From contig JAFEKR010000015.1 in assembly GCA_019022495.1 (NCBI GenBank), positions 62,001 through 126,000 on the forward strand: a stretch of 64,000 nt of DNA, read 5' to 3'. This document shows positions 44,954-57,064 of this stretch, one piece after another. The DNA comes from Epichloe hybrida. Lineage: Eukaryota; Ascomycota; Sordariomycetes; Hypocreales; Clavicipitaceae. Below the pieces are notes generated by a model, which did no database searches, was not told the origin of the DNA, and was given only the letters and a program-made list of their open reading frames with translations. A program made the translations under genes and the position numbers. Each line of letters begins with the position of its first letter. Positions within the stretch are counted from its first letter, which is position 1.

Positions 44954-47900
44954 TTATTTCAAAGAGGGGGATCACCCGTCTTGTTGATGGATGGAGATTT
45001 TTATTTTTCCTTTTTCTTCTTCTTTTTTCTGAGCTGGACTGGCGTTGCGGGAATATTTGATGGCTCGAAGTCATCTGGCATACGTTGTTGCGCACCAATC
45101 TACATGGTATGAAAGCGTTTACTACCGATCATGTCGTTGGGACGGATGTACACTTGGCGTCATTATGCCAATCCTCATGCGATTGACCCTGGATAGCCAA
45201 CCAAAACAGAGTGGGAAAAAAGCGACTTCACAATTTCTAACCGCGATTTGCCCCTGCTTACCCTGGAGAGGAATAGCGGCGATGGCATTCCTCGAGAAAG
45301 TGATGAACAGGCAAAGATGAGGGTCCTTCCTGCCATTCGTTCGATCCTGAGATAGAGAATTGCCTATCCCAGTCGAAATCTAAAAGCTTGGAGGTAACAA
45401 CGCATTATATTGCTGCATCACCTAGTCAACAACTTCTAAATTCTTAGTTCATCACTCTCTGTCGTTGAGGTAGCCTCCGGTAACTCGGTAGACTTTCGAC
45501 CTTGACAGAAGGCACGGGTCGCAGGTCGTTGGTGGGTGATGGGCAATATGATGCGGTGCCCGGTCGCGTTTGTACGACGCTTGTCAAGCTATAATACGGC
45601 ATCGTCGACCTCGCTCTCTGGGCCTCTCTGGACGGCGCTGTGTTTGGCTTGTTCTTGTTATTCAATTGCGATTGCGGAGGTCCAAAGAAATCAAGTCTGG
45701 CTGTTAATGCACGACCAAGGAGAAGTTCGAAGGCTTTGGGCTCAAGGAAATTCGGAGCTCTGCTAGCACGAGGCGAATCGTTGAAGGTGCGACAGTAGAG
45801 GGCTTGACGCATGTTCACCAACGGATGCACGCATGGGTTTACATGAAAATAAACGTCTGAAAAACCTGCACTTTCCGAGGGGCGGCACGGACGAGCTCCT
45901 CGAATGGCATGGCATGATTGTCTTGTCTTCTCCAAGCGCTTCGTCAAAAAGCCCCCAGACTAGATGCACGTTTGCTGTGCCACATCAAGTTTGCCCAGAG
46001 TATTGTTGGACGGGGATGCCGTATTTGTCGTGACATGCCGTCGCACGTCGCACGTCGCACGTCTCGGGGAATCGAAAAACGCCTGCGAATACTCCCAACA
46101 AGTCTCCCCCTTCAATAGGATCCAGAGGCTCCGCGCCCTTTTCGACCATTGTCCCGTATATCCTCCTTTTCCTGAGAATAGATGATATGCATGGCTTCAT
46201 TGTAGCTGAAACCAAACTCTTCAACAAAACCTCGCATCTCACGTGTATTTGACGTTGGAATACCGATTTTGCTTTACAAAGCGTAAGCATTCAGCTTGAC
46301 AGAACACTTTCTGTGGTCCGCAGCGGCAGCGCCGAAGAATTTTAATCGCTTGAGCATCATGCAGAGAGGACGATGTGTGAGTGTTGCGAGCTGAGTCGTC
46401 CCGTCGCTCATTCCATGGTCTCGCTATACGTTAAAGGACGTGGATGCCTCTTGTGGCCGCCGTGAGGATGATGTGTGGCGCATGGCTCAACTATGCTCTC
46501 AAGAAGACTATTCCTAAGCAAAATTCACGAGACAAGACCCTGGTGTTCGATGTCATGGTCAAGAACCATCATCTTGTTGGCCAACAAACCAACAAACAAA
46601 ATTAGCAGAAGGTCTGGTCGTTTCGCTCTTTCCTTGTTGCACTGGCACAGGCAGATGGATCCCTGCCTGCCAAACACTAATGACCGAAAGGGCATACCCA
46701 CTTTAATCTTCCAGACACACGATTCGAGAAAATTGGCTTCCATTATGCCAGTGCCTATGTACATGCATAATTCCGTGCTCCACAATGCAATCCGTGGAAG
46801 ATGGTCTGAACTCAAAGTTGTTTGTGCAGCGGCAAAATACGTGTGATTACGGAGTACATCATGTTCTTCGGACCAACGAGCCTGCTCGTACTCCGTATAG
46901 AAATATGTAGGAGTGTATTTCTTATGTCTTAGCGCAGAAGGCCTTGGGAGGAGGTTCCGTCAATCGGGCTTTTTTCCCTTGTCCGCGTGGTGCTCGTCCC
47001 ACGCTTCCTCCTTTGCGCACATCCGATCGCCAGCCGCTCCATTATTGGCAAGAGCAAACTTGTGCTCGTGCTGTCCCCGCTCACAGCTACAGTGGGGTGT
47101 ACCTGCCCACACGAAGTGGGAAGTGGATTGAATGCGTGCAGCTGGCAGCTGGCAGCTGGCATGGGGCCGGTCAACAGGGGTAGCGGGTAGCTTGGCCATC
47201 ATGGCGGCCATTCCCCCAGCAGGTGTGGTATTGGGGGAAGCCGCTAATACTTGCAGGCTGCAAGCATCCAAATCCAAAATCCAAAGCACCGAAGCGTGGT
47301 GCTGAGCTGCCAACAAATTGCCGGTTGCGTCTGCCTGGAACTCCTGGAACTCCTGGAACTCCTGGAACTCCTGGAACTCCTGGAACTCACGCATGTGTCA
47401 AGGCCGAAGAGGGCCGAAGAAGGCACGCCCACGTGGTCGCCGACGCACGGTTGACAATCGCATGCATGCCACGATAGTTTCTCGTTGCACGAACTTCAAG
47501 GTGCAGTCTGTATGTATTGCGGACATGACCACGTCATGATTACCCACCAGCCAAGCCAGCTGGCCAGCTGAACAAGATGCGAGATGTGCCTGCAAAGGGC
47601 GAAGGGAAGCATCGATCCGGTTCAGATTTCGGCTGCTCCTGCCTGAATCTGTCATTCCCAATACCTGTGCGGCCTGTGTGCGCCATTTCCCCCCCCCCAA
47701 TATCCTCTGGCCTCCATTGCCGTCCTGCGGAAAGGGGTTCGAATATCCATCCACAATACTTATTGGGACGGAGTAAGACGTGATATTATTCCGTGACACA
47801 ATAATGTGCGCTATTAATACGGAGCTACGGAGCACTACAGATTCTCAGGGGGAAATAATGTCACCGGGGCGGGTGCCCTGCAGGGTGTCTTCTTGTACCC

Positions 47901-49150
47901 GACCCACCTACCCTAATCACCTGACGGCCCTATCGCTTAGTCATACTACATCCCCCCCCCCTGACAAGACGTGTGGATCTGACTCCAATTACCCCTACAG
48001 CACTGTATGCGAATTGTTCATTCTCCAATCTCATAACCGTACGTAATACTCTCAAGTGAGCTTCCTTCGGCCAGAGAAAGAGAAGGGAGGGCTAGGCCGG
48101 AACCCCGGCGCAGCCACGTCCCATCTACATGAATTAGCTCAACTCGGTAATCCGCAGCACCTCATGTTTGCCGTCAAACTGTTTCCCTCCATGTAGACTC
48201 CGTGTCTCGTGTGGTACGGAGTAGTCCGAATTCAACAACGGACATGGACGGCAGGTCTCACCACGTAGCAAGTACCGACTTGGCTTGTCGCAACGGTTCG
48301 CAACGGTTCGCAACGCCGCCTGCGCTGACAGTGAGAGTCTCGCGATTGAGAAAAACGCCCCGAACCAGGGCTCAGTAATCAACCTGTCGACGGCTCGCTC
48401 AAAGCTCTGTCGGTGCGCAAAGCAGTTTTCGCCTTCCTTATCATTATAACCGTGCCCCACGGATGCCCCTTTTCTCCCCATCATAGTCCGTACTGTAATA
48501 AGTTTCCTCAACACAGACCTGGCTGGCTGGCACTGGCTGGATTGAAGACGCATGGACTTCCCAAGGGGAAAAAAAAAAAACAACCTTAGTTTCTCAAAAA
48601 GCTGTCGCCGCTGCAACGTTTCCTTTTACAATCACACCCTAACACCAATCCCCAATCCCTAACCTGGGCCGTTTTTCGCCGGTCTCCCATCCTCGAAGCC
48701 TTGCGAGGGCCTGCCACTACTCCGTACATGTACGACATGTTTTGGACTCCCCCGCCATCTTAAACCAAGCATTATTGATACAGGGACTTGAAACAGCATA
48801 TCCTGGGCGTTCCTGCCGCACGGAACCGAACCAACCCTTTTTTTTTTTGGGCTTTTTGTCTTTTATTAATTCCCCTGGTCCAGTTAACAAATGATCGGGC
48901 CATTTCTCCTCTCAATTGCGCCGCCATTAATCCGTACGGATTTCTCTTGAAGTATCGCCCCAAACATCACAACCGACCTCGCTCTCGAATCTCGATTCAC
49001 CAACGTTTCCATGACCCAAAAATAGTCGAATAACATCCCCTTGGACGCAGCGCTCAACTGACTATTCAGTATTCTCGGTTGCTTCGCCGCTTTGCACTGG
49101 CTTGACCGGTCGTCACTTGTTAATATACAGGCCACATTCTACCCGTCTCC
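44954..49150. other. 4.2-kb gene-poor region
   Basis: No coding region could be supported. It contains four perfect TACGGAGTA/TACTCCGTA 9-mers (46848, 46889, 48215, 48718), a 9-bp tandem repeat at 47335-47388, a CAGCTGG run near 47140-47160, TCGCAACGGT repeats near 48290-48316, and CCCTAA-like sequence near 48636-48662. The right end is the promoter of the RING-PH-vWA gene. ORFs of 120-167 codons here lack family features. Confidence 0.5.
47335..47388. repeat. CTGGAACTC 9-bp tandem repeat, 6 copies
   Basis: Six exact 9-bp copies in intergenic DNA. The unit length is a multiple of three, so it stays open in several frames. Confidence 0.95.
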
Positions 49151-52100
49151 ATGTTTCACCGAGTCTGGAAAAATCACCGAAAAACAAACCAAAACTCCAA
49201 ATACCCAAAGGAATACGAGACGGACTCCCAAATAGCAGCTAGATTGGCTGGGTTAGACTCGATCGATTCTTCAAGTCTTTCAGCTGCGTCGCAACCTAGG
49301 TTGAACGCAGGCACCGCGCCTTTCGCGGACGACGCCGTACTTCTTGGTAAAGGTATGTAGAGCGAACTACTGATTTATTGTTGCAATCCTCTCAAGGCCA
49401 CGTTACCAGTCAAGATTGCCAATGAATCGATGAGCCTGGGACTTGGATATATACCTCGATGGAGCAAACACAGTACTAACATGTGGTCCGTGGATAGGTT
49501 CCTCTAGACCATTCCCAGCACAGTCACGAGGCAACGGCAGCCATCGGCGTGGCTCATCTGGCGGCTCGACCCGATCAGCTACCAGTACTTTGTTCCGCAG
49601 AATTGGCGCCATCGACAACAACGTCATGGCGAGTACCATGGACAGGAGCCGTTTTCGGCGCGAGAGGACTTTTGTCGGTAGCGAGTGTGCGGTTTGCGAA
49701 GAGCCATTGGAGCACACGCTTCAGGGAGAGCGAATTCTGCAGTTTTCCTGTACTCACGTGGCCCACGAAGCATGCTTCTACGAATTTATCCGCGAATTCT
49801 CGGGACAGTACTGCCCGACGTGTGAAGCGCCTCTACACCTCGATACCAGCAGGGGCGGCAATGTTCTCGACATCAGTTCGTCTTCTCCACGCAGAGCGGA
49901 ACATCTAGAACTGGATACTAATACCGAGACAGACAAAATCAGCAATCTAGTTCGTTCAGCTGGAGGCGACACGAGGTCGACACATACACCAACACCGACT
50001 CGGGATAGTCAAACCGTTCGGCCGCCGAGTCTGGAAAGTTCCCAGAGGAAACACCAATCTCAGCAAGCGAGCAGCATTGGGTGGGAGAGCGGTACCAAAG
50101 GCAGTTTTCGGGATAGTCGAGAAGTACCCTCGTCAGATCGGCATTGTTCTACAGGGCGTGTTCGCAGTGACAGCGAGGCGACTGGAGCCACCTCATCCGC
50201 TGGTTTCTCCGAAACGATGCAGAGCACCCCTTGGCGCCATGACTACGATGTGCAAGCTATGGAGACAACACCTGCAAGTCCCCAGATTATCTCCCGAAAC
50301 CCCACGCCCACGCCAACTGTAACTGTTCGACCCGAGTTTCCTACCATTAACCGGTCCCGCCAGCAACAAACGCTTACTTGCTTGGTCACTGTTGAGGTCG
50401 CAGGTAACAAATGGAGGCCGGACCCCGAAGACATTATTTCTTCTCCACACTCCCAAACACCACAGGTGGCGGCCAAGATTGATGAAATTGCAGCGCAATC
50501 TTCCGCCCCGCGTTTCATTCCCTACGAGTCCCCCGAGGTGATGGAAGAGATGACGGGAAATCTGCGGAATCGGGTCGATAATTGGCACGGACTGGACTTC
50601 AGCAGGTAAGTTTCACGCACGCCTCGTGGAGGTGGGACGATCTGGCAAGAAACGGATGATCTAATGAAGCTTGCCAAGGTTTGGACAATTGCGATTGTAT
50701 GGCACACTTCGAGTTGGCAAAGACAAAGTCTCGTGGCAAGAGCTTGAGTGTTATCTATTTGCCGAGATGCTCATTTGCGTCAAGGAGAAAAAGCTGCATC
50801 CTCAGCCCCCCCCACCACAGTGGGACGACGACAGCGAAGTGGCCCGGAAAACCACCCGATGCACTCTCAAAGGCAGCATTCTCATCAAGAAGCATCTCAA
50901 CGAGGTGTCTGAGACTGGGTCCATTGATGAGAACGTTCTGACTCTCAGCCTCTCCGTGGCCGAGCTGCCGCAGTTCCATCTGCGATTCGAGAACAGAAAC
51001 CAGCTGAAACTGTGGAATCAGGCTCTCTTGGACTTGAATGCCGTCGAGCCTCGGCCGATCCGAAGTTCTGATTACGATCGCGGAGAAATGTCGGAACCCG
51101 AGGAAGAGGCTGAATGGCAGAGATGGAGACCTCAAAGAGTTTCATCAACCACATCCTCATGGGGACCGAAATCAGTCACCACTGCACCTACGGAATACAC
51201 GAACTTCGCCGTCAAGGCCCATCCATGCAGCTCCGTACACGTTCCCATCGATGTGGTGGTCGTCGTGCCGATTTCCTCGTCTATGCAGGGCGTCAAAATC
51301 AATCTGGTTCGTGACGCGCTGAAATTCATGGTGAACACGCTTGGGGAACGGGACCGTATGGGACTTGTCACCTTTGGATCTGGTGGGGGCGGAGTGCCCA
51401 TTGTTGGTATGACTACAAAGGCGTGGCCCGGGTGGACGAATATCCTCTCCTCCATTAGACCTGTTGGTCAGAAGAGTCATCGTGCAGACGTGGTAGAGGG
51501 GGCAAACGTTGCCATGGACCTGCTCATGCAGCGCAAGCACAACAACCCCATTGCGACAATCATGCTCATCAGTGATGCCTCCACAGCAGATGCCGACTCT
51601 GTGGACTTCGTAGTGTCGCGCGCCGAGGCTGCCAAGTAGGTGACCCATTCGATTCCATAAGAGACATCATGATTCGGAACATGACTGACGGAGCGATCGC
51701 AGGATCACCATTCACTCTTTTGGGTTGGGCATGACCCACAAGCCCGATACTATGATTGAGCTCTCAACAAAAACGAAGGCATCCTACACTTATGTCAAGG
51801 ATTGGATGATGCTGCGGGAATGCCTGGCTGGTTGTCTGGGCTCAATGCAATCATTATCACACCAGAATGCGAAGTTGAAACTGAAGTTACCAGAAGGCTC
51901 GCCCGCCAAATTCCACAAGATTAGCGGCGCTTTGCAAATGACCAAGAGAGCGAGTGGCCGAGACGCGGAAGCCTCGCTTGGCGACCTCAGATTCGGAGAC
52001 AAGCGCGACATACTGGTTCAACTCGTCATCACAGCTGACAGTGCCTCCCAGGACCAACTGCCCCAAGACTCCTGGGACAACATTGTGTCTGGCTTGGAGG

Positions 52101-52930
52101 CCCTTGGCGGCTCCATGGACAATGATGCCGAGAGAACTTTGTCTGTTGAGGAGGTTCCGTTGGTACAGGCTGATTTAAGCTGGGGTGATATCCTCCGTGA
52201 AGGCGTCCTTCAACATATGCCACGGCCATCGCTTTTGGCAATCACGATGCTGCCGCCGAGCGCGAGCCAGAAGAAGACATGGCCGAGCTCGCCACCAATC
52301 CCCCCCCATCCTAGCATTGTTCAGCGCCGGATGGAGTTGTTGACGTCGGACATGCTGACTCGGGCTTTGACTCTGGTGAGCCGTGGCCAGCACGATCGCG
52401 CCCACACCCTGTTGAGCGAGACGAGGTCTATTCTCAAGGGCTTGGGAAAGGGCGGCCTGCCTCCAGTGCCGCCCCCGGGAAGCAAATCCTCCCCCTCGAC
52501 ACCCCATCCTAGGACTGGTTCGTCGCTGAGTTTTGCAGGAACACCTGACAGGAAACGCAGCCCGTCACCGCCCACTCCAGCCACATCGTCTGGCGGGAAC
52601 GGATTTGGTCCAGCTCAGATTGGACAAAGCAGATCAAACGATGGCCTCGGCCTCGGGAGCGGTATTGATGCCGGCACGGTCGCCGCCTTGGACGCCGAAT
52701 TGGAGAGCAGTCTAGAATGGATCAACCATCCGGCTGTCTTTGGACGTGATGGTCGCAAGGCTGTCTTGCAGGCGATTGGCGTCATCAGTTCCCAGCGGGC
52801 GTTTACCTTCCGAACGCCCATTGAGGGTCTGTGGTCTGGCCGCGTCACTGGCATCAAACGCATTGCCGAGAAGAGCCGTGAGTGGCGGGAGGAGGGTGGC
52901 GGACAAGGCGGGATCATGGAAGAAGCATAG
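49151..52930 (+). CDS. RING-PH-vWA protein with Ste5/Far1 scaffold architecture
   Basis: Four exons: 49151-49352, 49498-50605, 50679-51635, 51703-52930; phases agree and give 1164 residues. Intron 1 (145 nt) has a perfect TACTAAC branch. A RING-H2 finger near residues 125-170 reads CAVCEEPL, then CTHVAHEACF and YCPTCEAPL (C3H2C3). A long Ser/Thr/Pro-rich linker follows. Exon 3 begins with a PH-like domain (GQLRLYGTLRVG, ECYLFAEMLICVKEKK, HLRFENRNQLKLWNQAL) near 440-560, then a vWA domain (VPIDVVVVVPISSSMQGVKI, DRMGLVTFGSG, IATIMLISDAS) from about 620 to 800. The MIDAS-type DxSxS is altered to PISSS, so metal-dependent binding looks lost. RING, PH and vWA in this order are the hallmark of the yeast mating scaffolds Ste5 and Far1. 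A MAPK or polarity scaffold role is inference from architecture; conserved helical and Pro-rich C-terminal regions are unassigned. Confidence 0.85.
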
Positions 52931-54155
52931 TACCGCTTCTTTACATACTCGGTCCTCTCTCTCTCACCTGTTTCTTCTTGTTTGCCCCGAAAGCTTGGTG
53001 TTAGAGTTTATTTCACGATGTTCTGTTGAATTCTTGGCTTTTTTTTTTTCCCCATTGGTTGTTTATTTATTACGTCTTGAATGCGTTCATGACATTTTAC
53101 GGGCCCGATATTGTCTTGGGCCCTAGAACTGATTCACCTCGTACAGTGTTCGAGCAGAAGGACCCCAACAACATTTCTCCTTGTTCTCACATACACACCA
53201 TACCATATCCTCGTAATTTTGTCATCTATGACCATCTATACCCGCAGCGCTATATACTGTATAGTTGCACACGGCGAAAATGTTTTTCCTTCTGGGAGTC
53301 TTTTTCTGGGGTTTCTTTTTTTTCGGTCCTGCACCTCTCAGTTTCATTTTCCGTCGTCGCTAAAAGAACATATATCTTGGTGTCTTGCAGGAAGGGAAGG
53401 TCGGGCGGCTCCATATCATCGAAAGGAAAGCTGATGTCACTCGGGTGGATTTAGGAAGAAGAGACGCGATATTTGTCCTGGTTGGATCGCACTGGATTTC
53501 ACTTTTCAGCGAACACAATGTGCTGCTCTTTTTCATTCTGGAATAGAAATCGAAAATTTGCCATTTAGAAGGAACATGATGTATTTGGATTCCTCCACGC
53601 TGAAGTCTGCCAACTTACTATTGAGCATCAATCTACAAGGAACAAGGGTTGACTTGTTTCATCCATGTGCCCATCTACCTACATAGGTAAACGGCCCAAT
53701 GGGCAGACATGCATGTACATGAATATTCAAGTCCGATTTTGACTGAAAGCACTGGCGGATATGGACATCGCCACGTACGGGGATAATCTATTTGATCTAC
53801 TTCGTCACATACAGGGGGGCGTATAAAGACAAATCTCTTAGCACTATTCACCGCGAGATCGTCGTCCTGAGCGTCATCATATGCCCGCCTACCTTGATAA
53901 CTCATCATTTTGCTTTCCGATCCATTCATGGCCTCGGTTCTATCCGCAGCCATGTGTAACTTTTCCTTGTTCGTTATAGGCTCACAAATAGCATGAATGT
54001 CTCTTCACAAGAGGGCCATCTCTCTTGCAAACATCTTGCCATATTACTGCGAGGACTGCTCCGACCCATCATGACATCTTTTTACTTTTTTTTTTTGGCT
54101 CACTCCCCCTTTGCTTTTCAATTGTTTTTTATCCATCGCCATGCGTGCCAATTAT
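52931..54155. other. Convergent 3' intergenic region, 1.2 kb
   Basis: 3' flanks of the RING-PH-vWA gene (+) and cct8 (-). A 92-codon ORF at 53675-53953 (-) has no recognisable features and is not called. Confidence 0.5.
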
Positions 54156-56249
54156 TTAGTCCTCATCCCAGTTCTGACGACACATCTGTTAGCACGCAAT
54201 TGGAGAGGACGCGGGATTTGGGATGAAGTAAAAAAAAGGCATCATTATTGGGAGCATATAGTTGAGTGCACACGTACAGGGTTGGGACCAGGAGGCTTGG
54301 GCCCACCAGCTTGCCTTGCCACAATGATCTGGTCGACGGATAATACTGTGCGGGCAGCTTCGGTGGCGAGCTTGATGGCCCAGGCTTTGGATGCCAGAAG
54401 ATCGAGGATACCTTCCTGGTTGGCGTCGAGGATTCCGGTTTTGTTGTTGTTCTAGAGCAAGGAGGGAAAGATTTTGTGAGTAAAGATTTTGTTGTTGGAT
54501 TTTCCTCCACCGTGATGTGATGGATGGGAACATGGGTAGTAACAAGTTGGTTTTCATGAGAGCGGGGGAACCACGGCGGGTGCACAGATAAACATACCTC
54601 GACGTCAATTCCAGTATCTCCATCCTCGTTCTTGTGGTGGGCGGCGTACAATCTGCTCAGAGCCTCGGTGGCGTCAAGACCACAGCTCTCAGCCAAGGTT
54701 CGGGGGATGACCTCGAAGGCTTCACCGTACTTCTTGATGGCGTACTGGCTGAGGCCAGACGTCTTTTCTCCATGAGCTTGTATCCTGGCACTGAGTTGAA
54801 TCTCGGTGGCACCGGCACCGGGAACGAGGCGGGGGTCACGAGTGATGGCCTTGACAACGTTGACACCGTCGTCAACGGCGCGCTCGACATCATCTAGGTG
54901 GTTCTGGGTGGCTCCACGAAGGACAATAGTGGCAGTTCTGGTCATCTCGTCTTCTTGTCTGAAGACGGTGACGCGGTCACCTCCAATCTCGAGTGTCTCG
55001 ACAATGTCGATGCTTCCCATTTCGTCTGGCATGGGGGCGCCGAGTCTGGCGAGAGGGGTGGCACCTACGACGCGGCACACGCGGCGCAGCTCAAACTTGC
55101 TGAGAATTCTGATGCACAAAATGCCGTACCGGTTCAGGTAGTGCATGGCTAGATCACCAACCTTGTCGCCGCAGACGACGACGCGCAGCCCAGAATCGTG
55201 CAGCCCCTTGATGGAGGTCTCGAGTTGAGCTTCCTCGCCCTTGCTGAAGTCCATCATCTCCTTGGCATTGTGTAACAGAACAGTGCCCTTTGTTTCCGTC
55301 TGGCTGTTGTCGATAGGACAGGTGAAAACACCGACCTTGGCTCGGCGGGCCTTCTTGACAGAACCGTCGGGCTCCTTGGGGAAGACCATACCCTTGACGA
55401 CTCGGCTCTGCTCCAGATTACCGCCCATGATCTTGACGACACGGATGTTGTCGACGTTGAAGTTTGCAGGGGTCTTTGGAAGGACGGCCAGGACGGCCTC
55501 GGCGACAAGATCGGCAAGAAACTCCTCGTTGCCGTTCTGCTTACTCGCAATCACCGTTCGAATCGCCTTGCTCAGCTCCTCTTGGTCGCGGATGTCTTCA
55601 ACTTTGTCGACAGCAAGCTTTTCCAAAGTGTCGAGAGCAAACATTTGCGCCTTTTCGTATCCGATGACGATATCTGAGGCCTTCAGACCCATTCGCAAAA
55701 GGTCCTCGGCCTTGCGAAGCAGTTCACCGGCCAGAACAATGACCAAGTTGGTGGCATCGCCCATCTCGGCTTCCTGCTGCTGACTGGCCATGACGAGCAG
55801 CTTAGCAGCTGGGTGAACGACGTCGAGCTCGCGGAGAATTGTGGCAGCGTCCGACGTCAAAATCATCTTTTGCAGGTGGTTGATGACAATCTTGTTTCGG
55901 CCATAGGGACCAAGAGAGGTCTGGACGGTGGAGGCAATCGCCCGGCAGGCATCGATGTTGCGCAGAACGGCGCCATCTTCGGAATCATAGCTACGTGAAA
56001 GAGAGAGCAGAGAGCATGTGTTAGCAATCCGAGATGGACAAGTTCCAAAAGACTGCTTTGACGAGAGGTGCGATACTGGAAAGGCTCTCGCACAAAGGGT
56101 ATGAAAGGCGGGATGAAGCACGAGGAGGGGCTGTGGCAGACCTGGAGTGAAGGGGGGGGGAAGGGGTGGCAAAGGTGAAAACAAACTTACTTGTTGTAAC
56201 CTTGCTTGAAAAGGCCCGCATTGGGAGCATTTGGAATGTTGAGAGACAT
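54156..56249 (-). CDS. cct8: T-complex protein 1 subunit theta (CCT8)
   Basis: Four exons: 56249-56191, 55990-54598, 54451-54278, 54173-54156; the last holds only five codons and the stop. Phases agree and give 547 residues, the usual length. The start MSLNIPNAPNAGLFKQGYN, TSLGPYGRNKIVINH, GDATNLVIVLAGELL, VRGATQNHLDDVERAVDDGV, and GAGATEIQLS are group II chaperonin motifs in their theta-type form; the ending PKPPGPNPNWDED is typical of fungal CCT8. The subunit is one of eight in the cytosolic TRiC/CCT ring that folds actin and tubulin. The motif GDATN replaces the GDGTT common in other subunits. Introns are 200, 146 and 104 nt. Divergent from the Nhp10-like gene. Confidence 0.97.
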
Positions 56250-57064
56250 GGCGGCGAAATGGTGAGACTGGCCAAGCTTGCAAGAGCTCACCTCGACACG
56301 ACGGGATGGGATGGGGAGGCTCTTTAGTCGGGCCCCGCTAGAAAATCCGTGGTGGTGGTTGTGGTGGTGGTTGTGGCAGCCTTGTTGGGGCCAGCGTCAG
56401 CCAATCAACAGACCAGACGCTGGCTGGTCTAGCGCATTCAACGAGTATTTGATATAACCTCAGTCAACGCGCCAATCCGCCATCAAGTCGCAGCCTCGCC
56501 GCATCGCCGCATCGCCGCATCGCCCTCGTGTCTTGTCTCGGCCGCACCTTTCGCTTCTCTTCCTGTCCTCCTCTCCCCCGTTCCACCTTTCCATCTTGCG
56601 CCCCCTTTCTTAACCATCGATCAGGGCCATTGCTCTTCTTGATTGAACCTCCTCCTCGCCCCTCCAGTATTATTTCATTATATTGCTTCCTTCCTTTCCT
56701 TGCGCTGCAAGTCCGGTCTTCTTCGTCGTCATGGCGCCGCCTTCATGTAAGCTATACTCAGACCTCCCTCGCGTGCCTGACTTTCATTTGTCCTCGTCCT
56801 TGTCCTTGTACCGGCTCAGCTCAGCCATGCCATGCCATGCCGCATACCTTTCAATGTCGCGCGTTGTCTGCGCAAAGCCTCCGTTCTCGGTTTCCACACA
56901 TCCACACACACCTCTTCTCTGATCCACCTTCAATTCAACTCTTTCAACACCATTCACTTTCACCATTTCCAACCTCACCATCTGCCGCCTTGCCCACTCT
57001 CCGCGCGCATTTGTGTTTGCCCAGTCACTGATCATACCACGCTCCCGTCACCGATTCGCCAGCC
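56250..57064. promoter_or_regulatory. Divergent promoter region of cct8 and the Nhp10-like gene
   Basis: 815 bp between start codons. It contains GTGGTGGTT-type repeats at 56349-56376, a CGCATCGC tandem repeat at 56500-56524, long CT-rich tracts, and a possible 16-nt upstream exon at 56731-56746 (see findings). Confidence 0.5.

Noticed and set aside
45444..45947. 167-codon ORF on the minus strand
   Set aside because: Starts at a TTG, has no domain, no splice context and an even scatter of residues typical of antisense or intergenic noise.
46960..47394. 144-codon ORF with EFQ repeats
   Set aside because: Its length is inflated by the 9-bp tandem repeat; the remainder shows no protein-like pattern.
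47730..47760. GGGGTTCGAATATCC, another B-box-like sequence
   Set aside because: The T stem does not close and no A box or acceptor stem is present.
48636..48662. CCCTAA-containing stretch resembling interstitial telomere repeats
   Set aside because: Only two imperfectly spaced CCCTAA units; chance is sufficient.
53675..53953. 92-codon ORF between convergent genes
   Set aside because: No recognisable family, lies in the expected 3' UTR zone of two genes; left uncalled.
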